A stretch of 48,320 nucleotides of DNA from CALAEC01 sp050692915 (GTDB lineage: Bacteria > Actinomycetota > UBA4738 > CALAEC01): assembly GCA_050692915.1 (NCBI GenBank), contig JBOGVU010000013.1:1-48320 (forward strand), written 5' to 3'. The notes under the pieces are model-generated. The model ran no database searches. It saw only the letters and a program-made list of their open reading frames with translations, and was not told the DNA's origin. Positions 31,437 to 39,643 of this stretch are shown piece after piece. The position numbers and the translations under genes were made by a program. Position 1 is the stretch's first letter. The number at the start of each line of letters is the position of its first letter.

Positions 31437-32165
31437 ATGGTCGCCGGGGGGGGAACCAGGCTCGCCGGAGGGAGCCGCGCGGCCCTGGAGCGGGCCATGC
31501 GCCAGACCCCCATGCTCGCCGACACGCCCGCCGGATCCGTACAGGCCCTGGCCGAGCATGGCACCGTCCGCGAGTACCGACGCGGCACGTACCTCTTCCA
31601 TCAGCACGATGAGGCGCCCACCGTGTACTTCCTGTGGCGGGGGCGGGTCGAGATCAGCTCCACCTCGGTGACGGGGCACCGACAGCTTCACACCACCCTG
31701 GAGCCGCCGCAGTTCTTCGGCGAGCTCGGGGTCCTCGGCGAGATGCAGCGCACCGCCACGGCCGTGGCGCTGGAGGACACCGCGGTCTGCGTGATCCCGG
31801 GAGAGGCCTTCGTCCGGTTCCTGGCGGACCACCCGGAGGGCACCCGGGTCCTCCTGCGGGCGCTGGCCAGGCAGATCGCTGAACACGAGGCCCTCGTGGA
31901 GGACCTGCTGTTCCTGGACCTGAAGGGACGGGTGGCCAAACGGCTGATCGGGCTGTGCACACCGAGCTTCGAGGAGCTGCCCGAGGATGGGTCGGTGATC
32001 CCGTCCGTGGTCACCCACGCGGACCTGGCCGCGCTCGCGGGCGGCAGCCGCGAGAACGTCACCCGCATCCTGTCCGAGCTCCAGCGGCGACGGCTGGTGA
32101 AGCGGGACGGACGCCGGTACGTCCTGGCGAACGTGGACGGGCTCCGCAGGCTCGCAGGCCTGTAG
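31437..32165 (+). CDS. Crp/Fnr-family transcriptional regulator
   Basis: A 242-aa regulator with a cNMP-binding domain (about 25-140; cassette FFGELGVLGEMQRTATAVA keeps the Arg-Thr that contacts cAMP) and a Crp-type winged helix-turn-helix (VTHADLAALAGGSRENVTRILSELQRR). No Fnr cysteines are seen. A TACGCT -10 box ends five bases before the ATG, implying a leaderless mRNA. Nearby CRP-like palindromes are plausible targets, including possible autoregulation. Confidence 0.9.
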   Translation: MVAGGGTRLAGGSRAALERAMRQTPMLADTPAGSVQALAEHGTVREYRRGTYLFHQHDEAPTVYFLWRGRVEISSTSVTGHRQLHTTLEPPQFFGELGVLGEMQRTATAVALEDTAVCVIPGEAFVRFLADHPEGTRVLLRALARQIAEHEALVEDLLFLDLKGRVAKRLIGLCTPSFEELPEDGSVIPSVVTHADLAALAGGSRENVTRILSELQRRRLVKRDGRRYVLANVDGLRRLAGL

Positions 32166-32183
32166 CCGCGCTACGCTGTCCCC

Positions 32184-33869
32184 GTGCGGATCGCCCTCGG
32201 CCAGCTGAACCTCGGCGTCGGAGACCTCGACGGCAACGTCGAGAAGCTCGCCACGTGGGCCCGGGAGGCCACCGGGCATGGCGCCGACCTGGCGTGCTTC
32301 CCCGAGCTCGCCATCACCGGGTACCCGCCCGAGGACCTGGTCCTGCGTACCTCGTTCGTCGACGCGAACCTGGAGGCGGTCGTCGAGCTGGCCGAACGAA
32401 CCGCCCGCGGGTGTCCGGTCCTGGTCGGGTTCGTCGACCGAACCTCCAAGGGTCTGCACAACGCGGCCGCCCTGCTCCGCGACGGCGAGGTGGAGGCCCG
32501 GTACCACAAGCACCAGCTCCCGAACTACGGCGTGTTCGACGAGAAGCGTTACTTCGTTCCGGGCGAGGCAGGATGCGAGGTGCGGGTGGCCGATTCCACG
32601 CTCGGCATCTCGGTGTGTGAGGACGCCTGGTGGCCGGACGCTCCCTTCGACGGGTACGCCGGACGGGTCAAGGTCATCTCGAACATCAACGGCTCGCCGT
32701 ACCACCGGCAGAAGACCCACCAGCGGCTGGAGGTGTGCGCGGCCCGGGCCCGGCAGACGGGTGCGTGGATCGTGTACGTCAACCTCGTGGGCGGCCAGGA
32801 CGAGCTCGTGTTCGACGGCGGCTCCATCGTGGTCTCCCCCGAGGGCGAGCGGGCCTGGCACGCCCCGGCGTTCGAGGAGGACCTCCTGGTCGTGGACCTC
32901 CCCGGGACGGACGCCGGGAAGCCGCCGCTCCCCCACCCCACCAGGGAGCCGTGGCCCACCGGCGCGGAGGAGGTGTACCGGGCCGTGGTCCTCGGCCTCG
33001 GCGACTACGTGCGGAAGAACGGCTTCGAAGAAGTCGTGGTGGGAGTGTCCGGCGGCATCGACTCCTCCCTGACGGCGACCCTGGCCGCCGACGCCCTGGG
33101 CCCGGAGGCGGTCCGGGCGCTGGCCATGCCGTCGCCGTTCTCCTCCGAGGAGAGCGCGGAGGACGCCCGCGAGGTGGCCCGGCGCCTGGGCGTCCGGATC
33201 GACCTGGTCCCCATCGACGCTGTGTTCGATGCCTACCGGGAGGCTCTGGACGTGGTGCTGGCCGGCACGGAACGGGACGTCACCGAGGAGAACCTCCAGG
33301 CCCGGATCCGCGGCAACTACCTCATGGCGTTGTCCAACAAGTTCGGGGCCATGGTTCTGGCGACGGGCAACAAGAGCGAGCTGGCCGTGGGGTACTCGAC
33401 GCTGTACGGAGACATGGCGGGCGGGTTCGCCCCCCTCAAGGACGTCCCCAAGACCCTCGTGTACGAGCTGGCTCGGTGGCGGAACAAACAGACCGATCCG
33501 GCGCCGATCCCCGACCGCGTCCTGGAGAAGCCGCCCTCGGCCGAGCTCCGTCCGGACCAGCTCGACACCGACTCGCTCCCCCCATACGACGTCCTCGACC
33601 CGATCGTGGAGGCGTACGTGGAGGAGGACCGCTCGCCCGAGGAGATCGTGGAGGAGGGCGCCGATCCGGAGCTCGTCCGCCGCGTGGTGGAGCTGATCGA
33701 CCGGGCCGAGTACAAGCGCCGCCAGGCGCCTCCGGGCGTGAAGATCACCCCGAAGGCCTTCGGGCGTGACCGGCGGATGCCGATCACCAACGCCTACCGC
33801 GGCCGGCCGCTCAGCCCCGCCGGGAGCACACCACCTCGGCCCGGTCCGGGTCCCCGGGCAGGGCGCTGA
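32184..33869 (+). CDS. nadE: Glutamine-dependent NAD+ synthetase
   Basis: A 561-aa two-domain enzyme. The nitrilase-type glutaminase has E41 (FPELAITGYPPED), K108 (YHKHQLPNYGVFDE) and C144 (ISVCEDAWWP); the synthetase has the PP-loop VSGGIDSSLTA (288-297). Ammonia from glutamine is channelled to deamido-NAD. The GTG start lies eight bases after a TACGCT -10 box and 18 bp after the Crp-family gene. The last 59 bp overlap the convergent membrane-protein gene. Confidence 0.95.
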   Translation: MRIALGQLNLGVGDLDGNVEKLATWAREATGHGADLACFPELAITGYPPEDLVLRTSFVDANLEAVVELAERTARGCPVLVGFVDRTSKGLHNAAALLRDGEVEARYHKHQLPNYGVFDEKRYFVPGEAGCEVRVADSTLGISVCEDAWWPDAPFDGYAGRVKVISNINGSPYHRQKTHQRLEVCAARARQTGAWIVYVNLVGGQDELVFDGGSIVVSPEGERAWHAPAFEEDLLVVDLPGTDAGKPPLPHPTREPWPTGAEEVYRAVVLGLGDYVRKNGFEEVVVGVSGGIDSSLTATLAADALGPEAVRALAMPSPFSSEESAEDAREVARRLGVRIDLVPIDAVFDAYREALDVVLAGTERDVTEENLQARIRGNYLMALSNKFGAMVLATGNKSELAVGYSTLYGDMAGGFAPLKDVPKTLVYELARWRNKQTDPAPIPDRVLEKPPSAELRPDQLDTDSLPPYDVLDPIVEAYVEEDRSPEEIVEEGADPELVRRVVELIDRAEYKRRQAPPGVKITPKAFGRDRRMPITNAYRGRPLSPAGSTPPRPGPGPRAGR

Positions 33870-34218
33870 CCGGGAAGTCGAACGGCGGCGAGACGTCACC
33901 GTCGCCCCGGCCGACGTGGAGGCCGAAGCCGCGCTCCCGCAGGACGGTGCCGTCCGCGGCGATCAGACGGACCGTGCACGGCTGGACCTGGGTCGGCGGA
34001 TCGCCGAACGCGGACCACTCGGCATCGAACAGGACGCCCCACGCGGGCTCACTGCCCTGGAAGGCCTCCACCGTGGTCAGCCGGACGTTCGAGATCTCGT
34101 AGGTCCGGCGGCCGTCCACGGCCCCCACGATCGTCCCCCCCACCAGCGCCGCGGCCAGGACGCCCAGCGCCGCCGGGCCGATCCAAGAGGACCGCTTCCC
34201 TCGCGCGCCCGGTGCCAC
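33811..34218 (-). CDS. Membrane-anchored hypothetical protein
   Basis: A 135-aa protein with a short basic N-terminus, one membrane helix (IGPAALGVLAAALVGGTIVGA) and an extracytoplasmic domain of about 100 residues (YEISNVRLTTVEAFQGSEPAW ...) with two cysteines. No family is recognised. GTG at 34218 is the start that places the helix near the N-terminus. It converges on nadE with a 59-bp coding overlap, so one of the two ends may be mis-set, but both frames are open with good codon use. Confidence 0.6.
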   Translation of the reverse strand: MAPGARGKRSSWIGPAALGVLAAALVGGTIVGAVDGRRTYEISNVRLTTVEAFQGSEPAWGVLFDAEWSAFGDPPTQVQPCTVRLIAADGTVLRERGFGLHVGRGDGDVSPPFDFPVSALPGDPDRAEVVCSRRG

Positions 34219-34271
34219 GACGGCCCGAGGATATCTCGCGGACCGCCCGACCCGCGTGGGACAATCGCGAG

Positions 34272-34346
34272 GGGGCGTTAGCTCAGCCTGGTCAGAGCAG
34301 TGGGCTTTTAACCCATGTGTCACAGGTTCGAATCCTGTACGCCCCA
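34272..34346 (+). tRNA. tRNA-Lys (anticodon UUU)
   Basis: A complete cloverleaf: acceptor GGGGCGT/ACGCCCC, D-loop TAGCTCAGCCTGG, anticodon loop CTTTTAA on a 5-bp stem, and T-arm ACAGGTTCGAATCCTGT. The CCA end is encoded in the DNA (34347-34349). The 3' half begins a 276-bp direct repeat, so this gene is the attachment target of an integrated element. Confidence 0.95.
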
Positions 34347-34577
34347 CCAGCGGAAATAGCCGCGCCCAGGAGAGTTGGGTGGACGGCGCCTCCGCGCTGC
34401 CGTGCGTTACGCGACGTTAAGCGGCGATTCACAACGCCAGAGGCGCGTCACGGAATCGGTTGCGCGTCACCCTCGCGTCACGCTAAAAGACGCAGAGGTT
34501 CTCGACACACTTTTTCGGCGTAGGCGACGGTCGCGTCGGCCCGTTCCAGGGCCTCGTCGACCTCATCGACATCGACG
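34302..34577. repeat. 276-bp direct repeat, copy 1 (tRNA-proximal attachment region)
   Basis: It starts in the anticodon arm of tRNA-Lys and matches 37759-38034 with no gaps and about eight mismatches (roughly 97 percent identity). Inside are three GCGTCAC heptamers (34445-34451, 34464-34470, 34475-34481) that could be integrase arm sites. On the minus strand both copies keep one reading frame ending at the same stop codon. Confidence 0.85.
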
Positions 34578-34615
34578 CCGAAGTCACCGTCAGATAGCGA
34601 TATAAGAGAAGTCAA
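34478..34615 (-). CDS. Possible 45-aa acidic peptide encoded across the repeat
   Basis: A TTG-initiated frame ends inside the direct repeat; its C-terminal part (DVDEVDEALERADATVAYAE, then KVCREPLRLLA) recurs in copy 2 with a few replacements. The conserved frame suggests a real small protein or the tail of a lost gene, but there is no clear ribosome binding site and copy 2 has no normal start codon. Confidence 0.25.
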   Translation of the reverse strand: MTSLISLSDGDFGVDVDEVDEALERADATVAYAEKVCREPLRLLA

Positions 34616-34902
34616 GAAAGGTCGCCGTAGTCCAAGGCCGATCGAGCAGCTGGCGCGCTTGCGACGCCCTCAGGCCTCCCAAAGACCGATCGTGATCACG
34701 TTGATCGTGCCGTCAGACGTCACGAACCCGTCCCCCACGGTCGCGTCCCACCTTGCTTTAAACAACTGGCAGCACACACGAGGTTGGTCCGTCGAGCGAC
34801 GAACTCCTCACAGGTCGGCTGTCCGACGAAGACCTTGACCCGAAGATGATCCACAAGCGGGCGGCCCTTGACCGGCGGGTAGGATTGAGCCTGGGGTTGT
34901 CC
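34578..34902. other. Gene-poor stretch before the cyclase gene
   Basis: Apart from the start of the possible 45-aa peptide I see no solid gene. A short minus-strand frame in 34723-34857 (VDHLRVKVFVGQPTCEEFVA) looks protein-like and may be a remnant. A TAGGAT box at 34880-34885 could be the -10 of the cyclase gene. AT content is higher here than in the flanks, as is common in acquired DNA. Confidence 0.4.
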
Positions 34903-37542
34903 ATGCGTGCCTTGCCGACCGGAACGGTCACGTTCCTGTTCACCGACATCGAGGGATCCACTCGCCTGCTCGAGGAGCTCGGAGTCGCGTATCGGGCCGT
35001 GCAAGAGGATCACTTCCGGCTGATGCGCGCCGCCATCAACGATGGAGACGGCGTCGAGATCCGAACCGAGGGCGACGCCTTCTTCGTGGTGTTCCCCACC
35101 GCCAGGGGGGCGGTCCGGGCCGCGGCCGCCGCGCAGCGCGCCTTCGCCGCTCACATCTTCCCCCACGGTGAGCCCATCCGGGTCCGGATGGGTATGCACG
35201 CTGGGGAGGGAGTCCTCGGGGGCGACGATTACCTGGGCATGGACGTCAACCGCACCGCCCGGATCGCCGCCGCCGCCCACGGAGGGCAGGTCCTGCTCTC
35301 CGAATCCGCCAGGGCGCTCGCCGAGCCGGGCCTCCCCGAAGGCGTTTCCCTCCGAGACCTCGGCGAGCACCGCCTCAAGGACCTTACCCGGCCCGAGCAC
35401 ATGTACCAGCTCGTCATCGAGGGGCTGCCGGCGGAGTTCCCCACGCTCACGACCCTCGACGCACGGCCCAACAACCTTCCCGCCCAGCTCACCTCGTTCG
35501 TGGGCAGGGACGAGCAGATCGCCACGGTCGAGCGCCTCCTTCCGGAATCTCGCTTGCTGACTCTCACCGGCTCGGGCGGCACGGGGAAGACGCGCCTGGC
35601 CCTCCAGGTCGCTGCGGAGGTCCTGGCCGACTTCCCCGACGGGGCGTTCTTCGTGGATCTGTCGGCGATCACCGACCCGGCATTGGTTACCTCAGAGATC
35701 GGCGTGACACTGGGGGTGGCCGAGGATCCTGGCCGGCCCATCCTGGAGTCTCTAAAGGACTATCTCCGCGACCGGGAGCTTCTCCTGCTCCTGGACAACT
35801 TCGAGCAGGTCGCGGACGCTGCGGCGGCCGTCGCCGAGCTCATCGAGGCCGCGCGGAAGCTGAAAGTGCTCGTCACCAGCCGGGTGGTCCTGCACCTCTA
35901 CGGGGAACGGGAGGTCGTAGTGCCCCCGCTGATCCTCCCGGATCCCTCGCACCTTCCGGACCTCACGTCCCTGTCGCACTACGAGGCCGTGGCCCTGTTC
36001 ATCGAGCGCGCCGCGGCGGTGGAGCCGGACTTCGCCGTGTCCAACGAGAACGCCCCCGCGGTGGCTGAGATCTGCGTTCGCCTGGACGGCCTGCCCCTAG
36101 CCATCGAGCTGGCCGCCAGCCGAGTGAAGCTCCTCTCGCCCCAGGCCGTCCTCTCCCGGTTGGAGCAGCGCCTTCCCCTGCAAGCGGCGACGGTTCGCAA
36201 CCTGCCAGAGCGCCAGCGCACCCTGCGGGGGACCATCGACTGGAGCTACGACCTCCTGGAGCGAGCGGAGCGGAAGCTGCTGGCCCGGCTCTCCCTCTTC
36301 GCCGGAGGAGCCACGCTGGAGGCAGTGGAGGCGGTGGGCAATCCCGGCGGAGAGCTCGGACTCGACGTCCTCGACGGCCTGGCCTCGCTCGTCGACAAGA
36401 GCCTCCTCCGCCGAACAGAGGCGCCCGAGGGGGAGACCCGGTTTGTGATGCTGCGGACGATCCGCGAGTACGCAGAGGATCGCCTGCGCGAGGACTTCGA
36501 CGCCGCCGACACAGCGGGGCGCCATGCCGCGTTCTTCCTGGCCCTGGCGGAGGAGGCCGCGCCCCATCTCACCACCGAACACCAGGTCCGGTGGCTGGAC
36601 CGGTGCGAGCGGGAGCACGACAACCTCCGGGCCGCACTGCGATGGAGCGTGGAGGACGAGGATGCGGAGACCGGGCTGCGGATCGTCGCCGCCGTGTGGC
36701 GGTTCTGGCAGCAGCGGGGCCACCTGCGGGAAGGCCTGCGGTGGGCCGAGGACCTGCTGGCCGTGGCGCCGGACCGGCGGAGCCCCGCCCGGGCCCGGGC
36801 GCACTCCGCGGCCGGCGGCCTCGCCTACTGGCTCGACGACACGGATACCACCGCCCGCCACTACGAGGAGGGGGTGGCCATCGCCCGGGAGCTCGGGGAT
36901 CCTCGGCTGACCATGGAGGCCACGTACAACCTCGGCTTCGTCCCTCTGGTGTCCGAGGATCCGGAGGGCGCTCGCCCGCTCTTCCAGGAGGCCCTGTCCA
37001 TCGCGCGGGAGCTGGACGACCCGGCGTGGATCGTTCCGATCATGGGGGACCTGGCCTACGTCGACGTGGTGACGGGCAACTACGCCGAGGCGATCTCGCT
37101 CCTGGAGGAGGTCACCGAGGACGCCCGGAGGCTGGGCCACCGGTTCAGGCTCGCCGATGATCTGACCGCCCTCGGCCACGCTCACCTCGGTGCCGGCAAC
37201 CACGACGCGGCTCGGCCGTTCCTCCGGGAGGGCCTCGAGCTGCTGGTCGAGGACGAGAACCTCCCGATGATGGTCACCAGCCTCTTCTTCTACGCCGTTT
37301 TGGCGGGCGCCGAGGGCCAGCACGAGCGAGCCGCCCGCCTGTGGGCGGCGGGCGAGGAGCTGCGAGCGTCGATCGGCGGGGCCCCCTCGGCCGTCATGAA
37401 GCTGGAGGACCCCACACCGGCCGCTCGGGAGGCCATCGGCGACGAAGCCGTGGACCGTGCCGTAGCCGAGGGACGAGCGATGGACCTCGACAAGGCCGTA
37501 GCGTACGCCATGGAGGAGCCCTCGGCGATTCCGCCGTCCTGA
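34903..37542 (+). CDS. Adenylate cyclase-like/NB-ARC-type ATPase/TPR regulator
   Basis: An 879-aa signalling protein. Residues 5-170 are a class III nucleotide cyclase domain with metal Asp15 (FLFTDIEGST), Asp58 (TEGDAFFVVF) and the transition-state Asn and Arg in LGMDVNRTARI. Next comes a STAND-type ATPase with Walker A LTGSGGTGKTR (221-231), LLLLDNFEQV as Walker B, and LPLAIELAASRVKLL. The last 330 residues are TPR-like repeats. No DNA-binding domain follows. ATG at 34903 gives the usual family N-terminus; an ATG at 34846 is less typical. It is cargo between two copies of the tRNA-Lys repeat. Substrate could be ATP or another NTP. Confidence 0.85.
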   Translation: MRALPTGTVTFLFTDIEGSTRLLEELGVAYRAVQEDHFRLMRAAINDGDGVEIRTEGDAFFVVFPTARGAVRAAAAAQRAFAAHIFPHGEPIRVRMGMHAGEGVLGGDDYLGMDVNRTARIAAAAHGGQVLLSESARALAEPGLPEGVSLRDLGEHRLKDLTRPEHMYQLVIEGLPAEFPTLTTLDARPNNLPAQLTSFVGRDEQIATVERLLPESRLLTLTGSGGTGKTRLALQVAAEVLADFPDGAFFVDLSAITDPALVTSEIGVTLGVAEDPGRPILESLKDYLRDRELLLLLDNFEQVADAAAAVAELIEAARKLKVLVTSRVVLHLYGEREVVVPPLILPDPSHLPDLTSLSHYEAVALFIERAAAVEPDFAVSNENAPAVAEICVRLDGLPLAIELAASRVKLLSPQAVLSRLEQRLPLQAATVRNLPERQRTLRGTIDWSYDLLERAERKLLARLSLFAGGATLEAVEAVGNPGGELGLDVLDGLASLVDKSLLRRTEAPEGETRFVMLRTIREYAEDRLREDFDAADTAGRHAAFFLALAEEAAPHLTTEHQVRWLDRCEREHDNLRAALRWSVEDEDAETGLRIVAAVWRFWQQRGHLREGLRWAEDLLAVAPDRRSPARARAHSAAGGLAYWLDDTDTTARHYEEGVAIARELGDPRLTMEATYNLGFVPLVSEDPEGARPLFQEALSIARELDDPAWIVPIMGDLAYVDVVTGNYAEAISLLEEVTEDARRLGHRFRLADDLTALGHAHLGAGNHDAARPFLREGLELLVEDENLPMMVTSLFFYAVLAGAEGQHERAARLWAAGEELRASIGGAPSAVMKLEDPTPAAREAIGDEAVDRAVAEGRAMDLDKAVAYAMEEPSAIPPS

Positions 37543-37690
37543 GCTGCCGTAGTTTGCAGCGGGCCAGACCGGGCGTTCGGTCCTCAAAGCAGCTTGCGAC
37601 CATAAGTCCACGACCCTGTACCAGAGACGGCTAGCAGGTACTCCGTCGGTTCCCATCACGATCCTGGCGTCCCAGGGGCGGGCCGCGCAG

Positions 37691-37744
37691 GAGCGTCGCA
37701 GACGTGTCGCAGAACTCAATAAGGGTGCGTTTCCGCAGGTAGAA
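37691..37744 (+). repeat. 54-bp repeat, copy 1 (possible integrase 3' remnant)
   Basis: It matches 39497-39550 in 51 of 54 positions, and both stand just before a tRNA-Lys 3' fragment. Read in one frame it encodes ERRRRVAELNKGAFPQVE, which may be the conserved C-terminus of a lost integrase. It contains a TCGCAGA direct repeat. The preceding 148 bp (37543-37690) hold nothing else I recognise. Confidence 0.6.
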
Positions 37745-37758
37745 GTCGGTGGATATGG

Positions 37759-38034
37759 GGGCTTTTAACCCATGTGTCACAGGTTCGAATCCTGTACGCC
37801 CCACCAGCGGAAATAGCCGCGCCGAGGAGAGTTAGGTGGACGGCGCCTCCGCGCTGCCGTGCGTTACGCGACGTTAAGCGGCGAGTCACAACGCTAAAGG
37901 CGCGTCACGGAATCGGTTGCGCGTCACCCTCGCGTCACGCTAGAAGACGCCGAGGTTCTCGACACACTTTTTCGGCGTAGGCGACGATCGCGTCGGCCCG
38001 TTCCAGGGCCTCGTCGACCTCATCGACATCGACG
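37759..38034. repeat. 276-bp direct repeat, copy 2, with tRNA-Lys 3' half
   Basis: The gap-free second copy of 34302-34577, beginning with GGGCTTTTAACCCATG of tRNA-Lys and keeping the T-arm and CCA end. There is no 5' half, so it is not a functional tRNA. With copy 1 it delimits an element of about 3.46 kb. Beyond 38034 the two sequences diverge, and 38035-38123 is non-coding upstream DNA of the flavoprotein gene. Confidence 0.85.
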
Positions 38035-38123
38035 CTGGAGTCGCCGTCCGGATACTCGATAGTGCTTCGCGGCGCAGGTGCATTTGCAATACTAAAGTTC
38101 TGGCGACCGGAGGGAGGGCGGCC

Positions 38124-39494
38124 ATGCCTGGGCGAACGATCGAGGATCTGCGGGGCCGGGTCAGCGGGGCGGTGATCACATCCGAGGACGAAGGGTACGA
38201 AGAGGCCCGCAGGACCTACAACGCAATGATCGACCGCCGTCCTCGCGTGGTCGTGCGGTGCACGCAGGCTGGCGACGTCGCTGCCGCCGTGGATTTTGCC
38301 CGCGACAACGAGCTCGTCGTGGCCGTGCGCGGGGGCGGACACAGCGTCCCCGGGTTCGGCACTGCGGACGACGCGGTGGTGGCCGACCTATCGGGCATGC
38401 AGGACATCATCGTGGATACCGAGCACCGGACGGCTCGGGCCCAGGGCGGAGCCACCTGGGGCATCTTCAACGTCGCGACCCACGCCCACGGCCTGGCCAC
38501 CACCGGGGGCATCGTCTCCACCACCGGCATCGGCGGTCTCACCCTCGGCGGGGGCATCGGGTACCTCGCCCGCGGCGTCGGCCTCTCCTGCGACAACCTG
38601 ATCTCGGCCCAGGTGGTGACAGCGGATGGCCGGTCGATCACGGCGAGTGAGAAGGAGAACGAGGACCTCTTCTGGGCCATCCGCGGCGGCGGCGGCAACT
38701 TCGGTGTGGTGACCTCGTTCGAATACCGCCTCCACCCCATCCGGGAGATCTATGGCGGCCCGATGTTTTTCGAGCTCGACCAGGCCCGAAACCTCTTGGA
38801 GTTCTACCGCGACTACATCAAGGACGCACCGGAAGAGATGGGCGGGTTTCCTGCCTTTCAGATCGCGCCGCCGCTTCCCTTCATCCCTGAAGATCGACAC
38901 GGAGACAAGTTCGCCATCTTCGTGGCCTGCTGGGCCGGGCCGATCGACCAGGGGGAACGGGCGCTTGCCCCGCTCCACGAAGTGGCGCCGGTCGTCGCGG
39001 AACACGTCGGACCCATGCCGTACCCCGACCTCAACAGCGCGTTCGATGCGCTGTACCCGGCTGGGCTGCAGCACTACTGGAAGGCCAACTTCGTAACCGA
39101 GCTTACCGACGAGGCGATCGATGCCCACGTCGACCACGGGGCACGGGTTCCCGTCGTTCAGTCGACGACCCACATCTATCCTGTCAACGGTGCCTGCCAC
39201 CGCGTGTCACCCGATGCCACGGCCTTCGCCTACCGCGAGGCGAACTTCGCCACGGTGATCGCCGGCATGTGGCCGGACCCCGCCCAGAACGAGGACAACA
39301 TCAAGTGGGTGCGGGACTACTACGAGGCCACCGCGCCGCTCTCGGAAGAGGGCGGCTACATCAACTTCATGTCCGGGGACGACCAGGACCGGATCAAGAG
39401 CAACTACAAGGGCAACTACGAGCGCTTGGTCGAAGTGAAGCGGAAGTACGACCCGAACAACATGTTTCGCGTGAACCACAACATCAAACCCTGA
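38124..39494 (+). CDS. BBE-type FAD-linked oxidase
   Basis: A 456-aa flavoprotein of the berberine-bridge-enzyme family. The N-terminal FAD domain has AVRGGGHSVPGFGTADDAVV (the His is the usual covalent FAD site), GGATWGIFN, TGIGGLTLGGGIGYLARGVG and IRGGGGNFGVVTSFEY. The C-terminal BBE motif is KRKYDPNNMFRVNHNI. Family members oxidise sugars or secondary metabolites; the substrate is unknown. GGAGGGAGGG lies before the ATG. The gene is cargo of the tRNA-Lys island, and its stop codon is two bases from the second 54-bp repeat. Confidence 0.88.
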   Translation: MPGRTIEDLRGRVSGAVITSEDEGYEEARRTYNAMIDRRPRVVVRCTQAGDVAAAVDFARDNELVVAVRGGGHSVPGFGTADDAVVADLSGMQDIIVDTEHRTARAQGGATWGIFNVATHAHGLATTGGIVSTTGIGGLTLGGGIGYLARGVGLSCDNLISAQVVTADGRSITASEKENEDLFWAIRGGGGNFGVVTSFEYRLHPIREIYGGPMFFELDQARNLLEFYRDYIKDAPEEMGGFPAFQIAPPLPFIPEDRHGDKFAIFVACWAGPIDQGERALAPLHEVAPVVAEHVGPMPYPDLNSAFDALYPAGLQHYWKANFVTELTDEAIDAHVDHGARVPVVQSTTHIYPVNGACHRVSPDATAFAYREANFATVIAGMWPDPAQNEDNIKWVRDYYEATAPLSEEGGYINFMSGDDQDRIKSNYKGNYERLVEVKRKYDPNNMFRVNHNIKP

Positions 39495-39496
39495 GA

Positions 39497-39550
39497 GAGC
39501 GTCGCAGACGTGTCGCAGAACTCAAATGGGGTGCGTTTCCGCAGGTAGAA
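39497..39550 (+). repeat. 54-bp repeat, copy 2
   Basis: The second copy of the 37691-37744 repeat, with three mismatches; the encoded peptide becomes ERRRRVAELKWGAFPQVE and ends seven bases later at a TGA. It joins directly to the partial tRNA-Lys that follows. Confidence 0.6.
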
Positions 39551-39566
39551 CCCGGGTGAACCTGGT

Positions 39567-39610
39567 GGCCTTTAACCCATGTGTCGGGGGTTCGAATCCC
39601 TCACTCCCCA
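39567..39610 (+). other. tRNA-Lys(CUU) 3' half, attachment remnant
   Basis: The segment has the 3' side of an anticodon loop CCTTTAA, the variable loop ATGTGT, a full T-arm (GGGGGTTCGAATCCCTC) and an acceptor 3' strand, but no 5' half, so it cannot fold into a tRNA. The anticodon would be CTT, different from the intact UUU gene at 34272, which suggests an element that targeted another tRNA-Lys gene. Confidence 0.65.
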
Positions 39611-39643
39611 CTAGGAGAAACGCTGCGTTACGATTCCCGCCTG

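Noticed and set aside
31332..33899. 855-aa minus-strand frame opposite the Crp-family gene and nadE
   Set aside because: It is the mirror of two well-supported genes; its translation has no recognisable domain.
34445..34481. GCGTCAC heptamers as a CRISPR or replication iteron array
   Set aside because: Only three copies with uneven spacing; they fit integrase arm sites better, and no cas or rep gene is present.
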